From NCBI GenBank assembly GCA_021413735.1, contig JAIOPV010000025.1, positions 1-46,618 of the forward strand: 46,618 nt of DNA, given 5' to 3'. Under the pieces are notes generated by a model. It was not told the DNA's origin. It saw nothing but the letters and a program-made list of their open reading frames with translations, and did no database searches. The stretch comes from Planctomycetota bacterium (GTDB lineage Bacteria; Planctomycetota; Planctomycetia; Gemmatales; Gemmataceae). The translations under genes were made by a program, and so were the position numbers. Positions 31,896-38,918 of the stretch are shown in pieces (within the stretch, counting starts at the first letter, position 1; each line of letters opens with the position of its first letter).

Positions 31896-32430
31896 TGATG
31901 ACTTCGACGATTGTGCCCGGAACCAACTCGGAGGGTGAAGCGGTGTACCACGGCGCCCCAGCCGGAGCGCGGTGTTCATCCAACTCGGCCTGGGTGTATT
32001 GCGCTGCGGGCCCTCCGCCGGGTGCCTTCGGTGCAAGGTGCCGGTTGCGGACCAGCGTTTCCGGCACGAACTCCAGTTCGTAATCGTGGTGCACTTCCTT
32101 CGTGACGCCCTTGGGCCGATTCATGCCGGAGGCGTAAGGGTTCCGGAAGTTGCGGTGATTCCCGCTCAGGTTCCGGCGACCGTTGTTCCTCCCGTTGTTC
32201 TTGGCAGCTTGGGTCTCGTACCACGTGATGCGCAGGACGAGCTTGCTCGCGTCGGCTCGCACAATCTCGCCGACCGTATCCGTCACGTAGGTGTAATTCG
32301 ACCAGTCAACGGGTTTCGTGTCCCCGAGACTCTTTGGTGCTGGTTCGTCGGCAGCGCACAGCAGCGGCACCAGTGCCAGGGTATACCCCAAGGCGACTGT
32401 TGAAATGACCCGCGCAACCCTTGGCGACAT
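31804..32430 (-). CDS. Exported protein of unknown function, overlaps pyrF 3' end
   Basis: 208 residues from ATG 32428-32430. The N-terminus (RVARVISTVALGYTLALVPLLCAADEP) is a signal peptide. The mature part contains VTDTVGEIVRADASKLVLRITWYE, a strand-rich segment, and then a basic, Asn/Gly/Arg-rich stretch (NNGRNNGRRNLSGNHRNFRN) followed by YELEFVPETLVRNRHLAPK and PGTIVEVIIIRDKHIRF. The C-terminal 30 codons are antisense to the end of pyrF, so the tail may not be under usual constraint. The Asn/Arg stretch looks like a short repeat expansion. It is the third leftward gene behind the sigma factor and the cupredoxin-like gene, 176 bases further on, with an unusually AT-rich spacer and two TTCCGGA copies upstream. 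No function can be assigned. Confidence 0.65.
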   Translation of the reverse strand: MSPRVARVISTVALGYTLALVPLLCAADEPAPKSLGDTKPVDWSNYTYVTDTVGEIVRADASKLVLRITWYETQAAKNNGRNNGRRNLSGNHRNFRNPYASGMNRPKGVTKEVHHDYELEFVPETLVRNRHLAPKAPGGGPAAQYTQAELDEHRAPAGAPWYTASPSELVPGTIVEVIIIRDKHIRFESSLPNRDRPGETGTSRHANC

Positions 32431-32606
32431 TGTCAATCTCTCCCGCAATGGCCTGGCATGACTCAGGCCACTCTTTTGAACGCTTCCGGACAAGAAAAGT
32501 TCCGGAAATTGGACACGATGAGCAAAAATCGAACACTATTCGACACGCCAAAACACCGAGTTGAATTATTACCCAATATGAAACCGCATAACTTAATACG
32601 GTGCCG

Positions 32607-33386
32607 CTACTTCAGACCGATGTCGAAGTCCGTCGGTTTCATCTCCATCGTTCGCCCTGCGATCGCAATCGGCTCGCCGAAACGACCCTTCGCACCGCCA
32701 CGCACCCCAGATTCATGCCAAAACACAATTCGGAACTGCCCGTCGGGAGCATTCTTGATCTCGAAGTTGCCGTCGGTGTCGGTCACCGCGAAGTACGGAT
32801 GGTCGAAGATTCGGACGTAGCCGGTCATCCATCCGTGAATCGTGCACTTGTACTGAATGGCTCCCGACTCCGCGACGAGCGGCTTTTCCATCTTCCAGTC
32901 CCCGCGGACGGGAATCGCCACGTTGTAATCGCCGTTGTTCGCGCTGTTCCAGAAGAAGTTGTGCGGCACCGGCGCGGGGTTCTTCACCACAATCGTGTCG
33001 CCGGGGCGAGCGACTGTCACACGGTTCACGAACATGCAGCACGGTTGGTCGATCACGACCTCGGCTGGCTTCCGTTTCGCATCATCCGGGTGAATCTGCG
33101 ACGCGGCGAATTCTTTCTCGTCCGTCTTGAGCGGGCGGAGAAACACGACCACATTCCGGATGCCGCGATTCTTCGGGTTCACCAGCACCGACTCATCAAG
33201 GATGACGCCCTTTCCAAGACAGTGCGGTTTATCCTGGTTGATGTCGAGCGCCACTCGCTTCGGAAACGGCTTATCCTCGGGGAACACGACGCGACCCTTG
33301 ATGGTGGTCCAGGTTTGTTTCGGATCATCGCCACGGGCGAAATCACCCAAAAGCGCGCAGCAGAACACACACGACAGAAGTCGCAT
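32607..33386 (-). CDS. Exported cupredoxin-like protein with blue-copper ligand set
   Basis: 259 residues from ATG 33384-33386; residues 1-19 are a signal peptide (MRLLSCVFCCALLGDFARG). After a strand-rich N-terminal part (TWTTIKGRVVFPEDKP, NVVVFLRPL) comes a cupredoxin-like core: VARPGDTIVVKNPAPVPHNFFWNS (H142) and AIQYKCTIHGWMTGYVRIFDH (C181, H184, M187). A histidine followed later by Cys-x2-His-x2-Met is the type 1 copper ligand pattern of plastocyanin-like proteins. The C-terminal part (AVTDTDGNFEIKNAPDGQFR, VFWHESG) is a carboxypeptidase-regulatory-like strand pattern. It is 65 bases downstream of the sigma factor, whose outer domain is a homologue. The presumed place is the periplasm and the role electron transfer or copper handling, which is inferred from ligands only. 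Confidence 0.8.
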   Translation of the reverse strand: MRLLSCVFCCALLGDFARGDDPKQTWTTIKGRVVFPEDKPFPKRVALDINQDKPHCLGKGVILDESVLVNPKNRGIRNVVVFLRPLKTDEKEFAASQIHPDDAKRKPAEVVIDQPCCMFVNRVTVARPGDTIVVKNPAPVPHNFFWNSANNGDYNVAIPVRGDWKMEKPLVAESGAIQYKCTIHGWMTGYVRIFDHPYFAVTDTDGNFEIKNAPDGQFRIVFWHESGVRGGAKGRFGEPIAIAGRTMEMKPTDFDIGLK

Positions 33387-33418
33387 CGGAAGAACCTCGG
33401 GAATGGGAAAAGGGAATG

Positions 33419-33440
33419 TTTCGCCGCTTGCGGCGTTGCA
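33419..33440. repeat. Single CGCCGCTTGCGGCG palindromic unit
   Basis: GTTTCGCCGCTTGCGGCGTTGC lies in the 65-base gap between the sigma factor stop and the cupredoxin-like gene start. It is one unit of the element found at 12441, 27796 and 37301. Confidence 0.8.
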
Positions 33441-33451
33441 CAATCGCTCAA

Positions 33452-35050
33452 TTAGTCGTTCCAGCCACCACTCGCGTGCACGACGGAGCCCAGATTCATC
33501 GTGCCGTCGCCAGAGATCGTGATGCGTTCACCGAACTTGCCCGCAGCACCATTGCGATAACCGCTCTTCTCGTGCCAGATCATCAAGCGCCAGGTGCCAG
33601 CCGGTGCGTTCGGGATCGTGAAGTTGCCGTTAGCGTCCGTTACCGCGAAGTACGGATGATCGAACGCCCAGACGTAACCATTCACCCACGGGTGGATGCT
33701 GTCTCGCACGACGTCGCAGATACGCAGCGGCGGAAGCGGCTCCGTCGTGTACGATTGCCCCCGCGGCAAGAGCACGTTGAAGTCGCCGCTCTTGCCCACC
33801 GGGTTGGCGTTCACATCGACTCGATCAGATTTCACACTGAATGCAATTGGCGTCTCGTTTCCGTAGATCACGCGATCCCCGGCACGGGCCGCAACCACTC
33901 GCGGCGTGAAACCACCCGGACTCGCGAACACGTGATGATCTTGCGGCTTCACGACGGCGAGTTTCGGGTGAACTCGGTCCGTGGGGAACGCGGGTTTCCT
34001 GTCGTCGCAATCGGGGCGAAGCCAGACCATGGCATTCGCGATGCCCCGCGTTCGAGGGTCGATCAGGACATCTCCAACGATTGGCTGCCCGAAGAAATCG
34101 GCGTCCTTGACCGCGCCTCGCGGCACGAGTTGCAGAGGCGGAATGTCGCGTTCCTGTGGGAACACCACACGGCCTGAGATCGTAACCCACGGCGTGCGTT
34201 CGACCGCTCGCGGTGCGGGGCTGATATCGCGGTGAACTTGAGTTGTCGGCCCGTCGGGGGGTGCGGACTTGTCGCCACCCGCGAACGCCAAAACCAGCCC
34301 GGTTATCGCCGCGAGTGCCATCGTTGCGAATGCGAGTTTCATTCCGGCCACTCCGCAGGTTACCTCGGCCGCAAACGTCTTCGCGAGCGTCGAAGGTTCG
34401 ACGGTCATCCCGAGCAAGTGCGATGGCACCGTTGCCCGCACCGATGGCGCGAACACGCCCGCGAACAGCCCGCCGGCCAGCGTTGCGCCTCGTCGCGTGA
34501 GTCGCCCACGCAGCAGTTCTTTGCCGTGATCGAGACGTCGCCGAAGCGTGCTGAGACTCCACCCGAGATGCTTCGCGGCTTCATCCTGCGTGCGTTCTTC
34601 GAGGAAGCACGCGATGAGCGGAGCGCGATAGTCTTCGGGCAGGCGAGCGAGTTCTTCGTCGAGAACTTGAAGTAAGTCGTCGAAGTTGGACTCACCGTTG
34701 ACCGGCGACCTGACGGTTGCCCTTCGCCGAAGCTGGCGTTCCTCGTGCCGACGTGCCGCCAACCCCACGCGACGAGCGATGCCGAACAACCATCCGCCGA
34801 CCGACGCCGACGCAGCCATGCCAGCGGGGTTTCTCGCCAGCACGAGGAACACAGCCTGAAATGCGTCTTCCGCGAGGTGTTCGTCCCGCACGGCACGCTT
34901 GCAGACGCCGTACACCATGCGAGCGTGCCGACCGACGAGTGCCGCGAACGCCGTTTCGTCTCGCTCGTCGACGAACCGGTCGAGCAATGCGCGATCATCT
35001 TCATTGGTGAACGGTGCGGTCAGTCGGATTGGTAGGCGGATACGCGGCAT
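33452..35050 (-). CDS. ECF-type sigma factor fused through a membrane helix to a cupredoxin-like outer domain
   Basis: 532 residues. Residues 15-105 are sigma region 2 (LLDRFVDERDETAFAALVGRHARMVYGVCKR, then AEDAFQAVFLVLARNP and VGGWLFGIARRVGL). Residues ~125-185 are region 4 (RLPEDYRAPLIACFLEERTQDEAAKHLGWSLSTLRRRLDHGK). A helical linker and one membrane segment (MKLAFATMALAAITGLVLAF, 237-257) follow. Residues 285-532 match the neighbouring exported protein in order: TISGRVVFPQE, IANAMVWLRP, ARAGDRVIYGNETPIAFSVKS, ICDVVRDSIHPWVNGYV, FDHPYFAVTDANGNFTIPNAPAG. Compared with the neighbour, the first His is replaced (PIAF for PHNF) and Met is replaced by Val, so copper binding is doubtful. Known ECF factors lack such a domain; C-terminally extended forms are described in Gemmata. 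Function as an envelope sensor is inferred. Confidence 0.88.
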   Translation of the reverse strand: MPRIRLPIRLTAPFTNEDDRALLDRFVDERDETAFAALVGRHARMVYGVCKRAVRDEHLAEDAFQAVFLVLARNPAGMAASASVGGWLFGIARRVGLAARRHEERQLRRRATVRSPVNGESNFDDLLQVLDEELARLPEDYRAPLIACFLEERTQDEAAKHLGWSLSTLRRRLDHGKELLRGRLTRRGATLAGGLFAGVFAPSVRATVPSHLLGMTVEPSTLAKTFAAEVTCGVAGMKLAFATMALAAITGLVLAFAGGDKSAPPDGPTTQVHRDISPAPRAVERTPWVTISGRVVFPQERDIPPLQLVPRGAVKDADFFGQPIVGDVLIDPRTRGIANAMVWLRPDCDDRKPAFPTDRVHPKLAVVKPQDHHVFASPGGFTPRVVAARAGDRVIYGNETPIAFSVKSDRVDVNANPVGKSGDFNVLLPRGQSYTTEPLPPLRICDVVRDSIHPWVNGYVWAFDHPYFAVTDANGNFTIPNAPAGTWRLMIWHEKSGYRNGAAGKFGERITISGDGTMNLGSVVHASGGWND

Positions 35051-35158
35051 CGGCGAAACTCCTCTACCCGTATCATGTCCGCCCGGCGCCAGAAGTGTTC
35101 AACATTTTTGGCGAGCCGGGAGCGTCTGGAAAGTCGGTGGAAAGAGGTTGGCGGGTTT

Positions 35159-35257
35159 GATTGTGGTCCGCTCGCTCCGCGAGCGGTTGGCGAACCAAGG
35201 ACTTCTCCGTTCTCCCAACTGCTTGCGAACCGCTCGCGGAGCGAGCGGACCACAATC
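35159..35257. repeat. Inverted repeat with about 33-bp arms
   Basis: GATTGTGGTCCGCTCGCTCC (from 35159) is mirrored by GGAGCGAGCGGACCACAATC (ending 35257); the arms continue with GCGAGCGGTT / AACCGCTCGC. Inside the arms there is a further small palindrome (CGCTCGCTCCGCGAGCG). The element sits between the sigma factor start and the uppP stop. It has no coding capacity. Confidence 0.9.
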
Positions 35258-35294
35258 TTTCACCGACAATAATGACGCTCCCAGCTCGCCAGAG

Positions 35295-36173
35295 TCAATT
35301 CACCACGTTCGCAGCGAGAAGTACCAAAATGATCGCCGCCAGCAGCAACCGGTACACAACGAACACCGTCATCGTGTGGAACTGCAAGAAGCGCATCAGG
35401 AACGCAATCGACAGATACCCCACCACCGCCGACACCACCGTTCCCACGATCAACGCCGTCACGTCGTCGCCGGACGCGAACAGGCTCGCCGCCTCGTCCG
35501 GCTTCGGATTGTGAAGTTTCTTGTACTCGTCGAACAGTTCCTTCAGCCCTGCTCCCAGAATCACCGGCAGCGACAACAAGAATGAGAACCTCGCAGCGGT
35601 CGGCCGTGCGAGACCAGCGAACAGCCCGCCAGTGATCGTCGTGCCCGACCGCGACCCGCCGGGCATCAACGCACATGCCTGCCAAAATCCCACCCACAAC
35701 GCTTCCCGCCAGGTGAGGTCGGCTTCGCGCTTCGCTTGCAATCCGAGGCGCGTTCGACGTGCCGACCACCATTCCGAAGCCAGCATCAGCAGTGCGAAAA
35801 CAATCGACACAATCGCGATCGACGGCACGTTGAAGAACATCTCCTTCAAATGCTTCTTCAGAGTGAACGCAACTGCAACCGCTGGCACCGTGCCAAGCAC
35901 AATGAGCCAACCCAGCCGCGAATCTGGTGTGCTGCCGATTCGCAATGCGCGAATGTCGGCCCACAAGCCCGCGAGCATCTGGGCGATGTCGGAGCGAAAG
36001 TACACGAACACCGCGAGGAGCGTGCCGAGTTGAATGACGATGGTGAACGCATCTTCGGGGTGTTCGTGGCCGAGCAACTTTCTCGCGATGAGCAGATGGG
36101 CCGTGCTGCTGATCGGCAGAAACTCCGTCAGCCCTTGCACGACACCAAGGAGAACTGCTTCCCAGATCGACAT
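35295..36173 (-). CDS. uppP: Undecaprenyl-diphosphatase UppP (BacA)
   Basis: 292 residues from ATG 36171-36173, chosen because MSIWEAVLLGVVQGLTEFLPISSTAHL is the family start. The enzyme removes one phosphate from undecaprenyl diphosphate to recycle the lipid carrier for cell-wall and surface polymers and sits in the inner membrane with about eight helices. Catalytic motifs are seen: QGLTEFLPISSTAHL (the E/QxxxE block and S/T-H) and ACALMPGGSRSGTTITGGL (the PGxSRSG-like loop; here PGGSRSG). The mature sequence also shows SEWWSARRTR and a hydrophobic C-terminus ending ILVLLAANVVN. It is divergent from the exported protein at 36236 with 62 bases between. Confidence 0.96.
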   Translation of the reverse strand: MSIWEAVLLGVVQGLTEFLPISSTAHLLIARKLLGHEHPEDAFTIVIQLGTLLAVFVYFRSDIAQMLAGLWADIRALRIGSTPDSRLGWLIVLGTVPAVAVAFTLKKHLKEMFFNVPSIAIVSIVFALLMLASEWWSARRTRLGLQAKREADLTWREALWVGFWQACALMPGGSRSGTTITGGLFAGLARPTAARFSFLLSLPVILGAGLKELFDEYKKLHNPKPDEAASLFASGDDVTALIVGTVVSAVVGYLSIAFLMRFLQFHTMTVFVVYRLLLAAIILVLLAANVVN

Positions 36174-36235
36174 GCTGCCTCCGTGCGGCGAATCGGTATG
36201 ATGATTGGTGAAATCGTCACACGCCGGATGATCCC

Positions 36236-36688
36236 ATGCGAACTCGCTTTCTCGTTTTAGTTCTCGTTGTCGGTGCCGTCGCGTTATCGCCGGGTCGAGC
36301 CGCCGCACACGATCTTCGGTTGGTCGTGAGGATGCCGGAAGAAACGCCGGATGTGTTGGTCACGGAAGCGGCTTTCGACGATGAAACGCCAGCCGATGAG
36401 GCGAAGGTTACGATCACCGATGAGAGTGGAGCGGTGATCGCGGAAGCGAAGACAGACGAACGCGGCGTGTGCAAGTTCGCACGACCCGGACCGGGAACGT
36501 ATTTCGCCACGATCATCGCATACGGCCATCGCGACAGACAGAAGTTCGAGGTGACAGCGATTGCGGGGCCAACGGTGGAATATCGCGGCTTGCGACCCGA
36601 TCAAACTCTCGGATTGGTCGCGGGTGTCGGCGGCTTACTGCTCGTTTCGGCTGGCTACTGGTGGGTCCGCCGTCGCAAATGCAGTTGA
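36236..36688 (+). CDS. NikK/CbiL-like exported protein with C-terminal membrane anchor
   Basis: 150 residues. Signal peptide RFLVLVLVVGAVALSPGRAAA, then HDLRLVVRMPEETPDVLVTE, and an Ig-like segment DETPADEAKVTITDESGAVI, EAKTDERGVCKFARPGPGTYFATIIAYGHRDRQKF. The order His at the mature start, VTITDESGAVIAEAKTDERG and GHRD is close to NikK/CbiL accessory proteins of nickel/cobalt ECF transporters. At the C-terminus there is a membrane segment (LGLVAGVGGLLLVSAGYWWV) with a basic end. The transporter genes themselves are absent nearby, so a metal link is a guess, made a little better by the convergent Fur gene (their stops are adjacent). If metal binding occurs, the mature N-terminal His would be a likely ligand. 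Confidence 0.6.
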   Translation: MRTRFLVLVLVVGAVALSPGRAAAHDLRLVVRMPEETPDVLVTEAAFDDETPADEAKVTITDESGAVIAEAKTDERGVCKFARPGPGTYFATIIAYGHRDRQKFEVTAIAGPTVEYRGLRPDQTLGLVAGVGGLLLVSAGYWWVRRRKCS

Positions 36689-37174
36689 TCACATCACGAG
36701 CCGTCGCTTCAAGGCTCGGGCGGCGTTACATTCGGCACATGTTCCCCGGATTACCAGACTCCGACCGCTCGCACGGAAGAGATGTTCACCCAACACTTCC
36801 TGTAACACCGCGTCGATCTTCTCGCTCTGGAACTCAATCATCCGGTGACACTGCTCGCAGACCATGTGATCGTGAGCAGGGTAGCCGTAATCGTGGTCGT
36901 ACACCGTGCCTGTTGGCAACTCAATGCGGCGCAACAACCCGGCATCCACCAGTTTCAACAGCGTGCGGTACACGGTTGCTCGGCTAACTTGTCGGCCGGC
37001 TGTCTTCAGTTCCTCGATGAGTTGCTCGGCCTCGAAGTGCGAGTGCTTCGCGAAGACGTGTTCGACCAGCTTCTGCTGTTGATTGGTGAATCGCTGCGGG
37101 GTGGGCCTGCTCGCAAGGTATTCCCGGAACTTGCTCTCCGGGGTCTGCGAGACCGAAACGGAGGTCAGGGACAC
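36689..37174 (-). CDS. fur: Fur-family metal-responsive regulator
   Basis: 161 residues from GTG 37172-37174; this start follows GGAGG at six bases, and fits better than the upstream TTG. The winged-helix domain spans ~30-100 (FTNQQQKLVEHVFAKHSHFEAEQLIEELK, then RQVSRATVYRTLLKLVDAGLL, the recognition helix). The C-terminal half shows YDHDYGYPAHDHMVCEQCHRMIEF with the histidines and the first CxxC of the structural zinc site, and GTCAECNAARALK with the second. The protein would bind iron or a similar metal and repress target genes. The family includes Fur, Zur and Mur; which metal it senses cannot be read. No Fur box has been pinpointed nearby. The gene converges with the NikK-like gene without a gap. 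Confidence 0.92.
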   Translation of the reverse strand: MSLTSVSVSQTPESKFREYLASRPTPQRFTNQQQKLVEHVFAKHSHFEAEQLIEELKTAGRQVSRATVYRTLLKLVDAGLLRRIELPTGTVYDHDYGYPAHDHMVCEQCHRMIEFQSEKIDAVLQEVLGEHLFRASGRSLVIRGTCAECNAARALKRRLVM

Positions 37175-37300
37175 GGCGAACCCCTCCAAGGTAATGCTTC
37201 ACGACACAAGCCAATTATAGCGGGCGACCCCCTCAAACGTTTAGCCGCGACACAAAGAGAAGCGAATTGCTCGCTCCCCTTCAAGTCGCGGCTGAGGCTA

Positions 37301-37350
37301 TTCGCCGCTTGTGGCGGAGCAGGAGTCACTGCTATGCCACAAGCAGCGAA
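37301..37350. repeat. CGCCGCTTGTGGCG palindromic element, diverged pair
   Basis: TTCGCCGCTTGTGGCG (37301-37316) faces GCCACAAGCAGCGAA (37336-37350), an inverted pair around a 19-base centre. It lies between the Fur start and the FlgM-like stop, ending seven bases from the latter. It is a more diverged member of the family at 12441, 27796 and 33419. Confidence 0.75.
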
Positions 37351-37356
37351 TACACG

Positions 37357-37623
37357 TCACATGCGTTCTTCGAGCCGTCGGAGGAGCGCTTCCTCCGCGG
37401 CGAGCCACTTCTCTTCGGTGTCGTAAGTGCCGGCCGCGATCTCCCGACGAACTCGCGCCACGAGTTCGTGACGAATGCCGTCGGGACCAGGTTTTTCATT
37501 CGCGCCGACGAGTGCCGGCGCCGCGGTTGGCGTCTGGACTCGATCAACCCAATGCGGAGTCGCTGCGGTCGGTGTGATCCGTCCGCGATGCCAGTGCCAG
37601 CGACCGGGGGTTGCATCTCGCAT
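37357..37623 (-). CDS. FlgM-like (anti-sigma-28) small protein
   Basis: 88 residues from ATG 37621-37623; an open frame continues upstream but the family length argues for this start. The N-terminal half is basic, Thr/Pro-rich and probably disordered (RGRITPTAATPHWVDRVQTP). The C-terminal half DGIRHELVARVRREIAAGTY then DTEEKWLAAEEALLRRLEER matches the helical part of FlgM-type anti-sigma-28 proteins (IR.ELV..VR..I..G.Y.t.ek...A...LL). FlgM holds the flagellar sigma factor until the hook is finished. No flagellar genes are nearby in the window, so this may be a lone paralogue, which is common in planctomycetes. Confidence 0.6.
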   Translation of the reverse strand: MRDATPGRWHWHRGRITPTAATPHWVDRVQTPTAAPALVGANEKPGPDGIRHELVARVRREIAAGTYDTEEKWLAAEEALLRRLEERM

Positions 37624-38044
37624 GGGGTTACGTCTCCGTGCCCGGTCACGCCGGGGGCACTGTCGGCAGCTTTGGTGTACGGTTCCCCCGGATGTTCCGG
37701 AAGGCCGACCACACTTGGCTTGGCTGATCTCGTCTCTTCTGATCTTCGCGTCCGCCACACAACGGTTCACCCGTTCAGTGGACTGCAATTCATTCTACGC
37801 ATGTCTATCGTCGGTGAAGCGCGGTGGGTTGTAAGAAATCGGAGCAGCGTAAGTATCCCATTTCCCCAACCTCGTCGCCGGGCAACCGTTACTCGGATCG
37901 TTCACATCGAACCGGCCACGCAACCGCTTTCTCATGTTTCGTGTTTCGTGTTTCGTGTTTCGTGTTCAGTCTTGCGACAGCGAGTGAGCGACCTCAGAAT
38001 CCGCAACCATCTTTCCCAAACACGAAACACTCAACACGAAACAC
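37624..38044. other. Non-coding gap with GTTTCGT repeat
   Basis: 421 bases without a convincing gene. The left part (37624-37930) has no recognisable signal, apart from the FlgM-like promoter that must lie there. The right part is dominated by the GTTTCGT tandem repeat and its inverted partner (37936-38054). Confidence 0.6.
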
Positions 38045-38054
38045 TCAACACGAA
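37936..38054. repeat. GTTTCGT tandem repeat with inverted partner
   Basis: GTTTCGT occurs four times at seven-base steps (37936-37963), ending in GTTCAG. About 55 bases later the complementary form appears as AACACGAAACACTCAACACG (38019 onward) up to 38054, with two ACACGAAACACTCA units. The arms would form a long hairpin. The stop codon of endonuclease V (plus-strand TCA 38045-38047) and its last codons (Ser-Ser-Cys) lie in the right arm. Confidence 0.85.
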
Positions 38055-38728
38055 CTCCCCCGCATCCGCAGTTGGTTCGCGGCCATGTGAGCTTCTCGCG
38101 TTGGGGTTGGGTGTCGGTAGCCACTCAGCGTCGCTCGAACGACCGCAACCGCCGACGCGATATCCAACTTGTGCCCAGGTGACACAAAGACCGGATTTGC
38201 CCCCGTTGCCGACCGCAAAACCACCCCAACTTCACTACCCCCAACTGTCAGCGGAGCGATGTCGCCGGCCTGGGTGCCGGGCTCATCGTAATCTCCGGTC
38301 AACCAACTTTTCGCACACCCGAGGCACGGCAAGTCGAGCCACAACCCCAAGTGGCAAGCGAGGCCGAAGCGTCTTGGGTGAGCGATCCCCTGTCCATCGA
38401 GCATAACCGCGTCGGGGGGGTGGCGCAACTCGCCAAAGGCGCGAAGCAGTGCGGGGATTTCACGGAATGACAGCAGACCCGGAATATACGGGAATGTCAC
38501 TTCTTGAGTTACGGTGTGAGTTTCGACCACTGTCCGATCAGACGTTCTAACGCACACCACGGCCGCATACAGGATTGGCTCTGTGAGGTGGTAGGCAATG
38601 TCGCAGCCCGCGACGATGTCGAAGTTGCCGAGCGCCGGCGACACATCGACGCGACTTGCGAGCGAATTCTGCAACTCGACGGCTTCGGGTTCGGTTGTTG
38701 GCCAATCATGCAGATGCGGAATGTTCAT
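38045..38728 (-). CDS. nfi: Endonuclease V (deoxyinosine 3' endonuclease)
   Basis: 227 residues. The enzyme nicks DNA one base 3' to deoxyinosine and starts repair of deaminated adenine. The family blocks are FDIVAGCDIAYHL (catalytic Asp in the first strand), VETHTVTQEVTFPYIPGLLSFREIPALL (the YxPGxLxFRE block with catalytic Glu), PDAVMLDGQGIAHPRRFGLACHLG (DG-G-AHPRR-G-A-HLG, with metal-binding Asp) and FVSPGHKLDIASAVAVV (SPGH). Length is normal. The last few residues (RGSSC) differ from relatives because the 3' end has been replaced by a repeat (37936-38054). Confidence 0.96.
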   Translation of the reverse strand: MNIPHLHDWPTTEPEAVELQNSLASRVDVSPALGNFDIVAGCDIAYHLTEPILYAAVVCVRTSDRTVVETHTVTQEVTFPYIPGLLSFREIPALLRAFGELRHPPDAVMLDGQGIAHPRRFGLACHLGLWLDLPCLGCAKSWLTGDYDEPGTQAGDIAPLTVGGSEVGVVLRSATGANPVFVSPGHKLDIASAVAVVRATLSGYRHPTPTREAHMAANQLRMRGSSC

Positions 38729-38747
38729 GGTTCACAATCAAGAGAGA

Positions 38748-38900
38748 AATCGCCGCACGATCATAGACCGATGAAAAACACGATCGATGCAAAAGACCGA
38801 GACACAGCGATGAAACCCTTGCAATGTGTCCTTTGAAAAATGACTCTCTTGGTTTCAGTCCGGATCGTCCCTTTCATCGGTCTTTGATCGTGCGGCGATT
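38748..38900. repeat. Inverted repeat with 29-bp arms (28 of 29 match)
   Basis: AATCGCCGCACGATCATAGA (from 38748, arm to 38776) is mirrored at 38872-38900, where the minus strand reads AATCGCCGCACGATCAAAGA and continues identically with CCGATGAAA. One position differs. The centre (95 bases) has a second partial copy (CGATCGATGCAAAAGACCG). The element occupies the space between the endonuclease V start and the kinase stop. Confidence 0.9.
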
Positions 38901-38918
38901 TTGCCTTGGTTTTGCTCC

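Noticed and set aside
36236-36688. Calling this gene part of a nickel transporter
   Set aside because: Similarity is limited to one domain and no transporter subunit is present in the window.
37936-38054. Possible CRISPR array
   Set aside because: The repeat units are only seven bases and contiguous, with no spacers; the second half is an inverted partner. No cas gene is present in the window.
37267-38406. 379-codon plus-strand frame across the FlgM-like gene and the GTTTCGT repeat
   Set aside because: It passes through repeats and is antisense to endonuclease V; the translation is repetitive and without motif.
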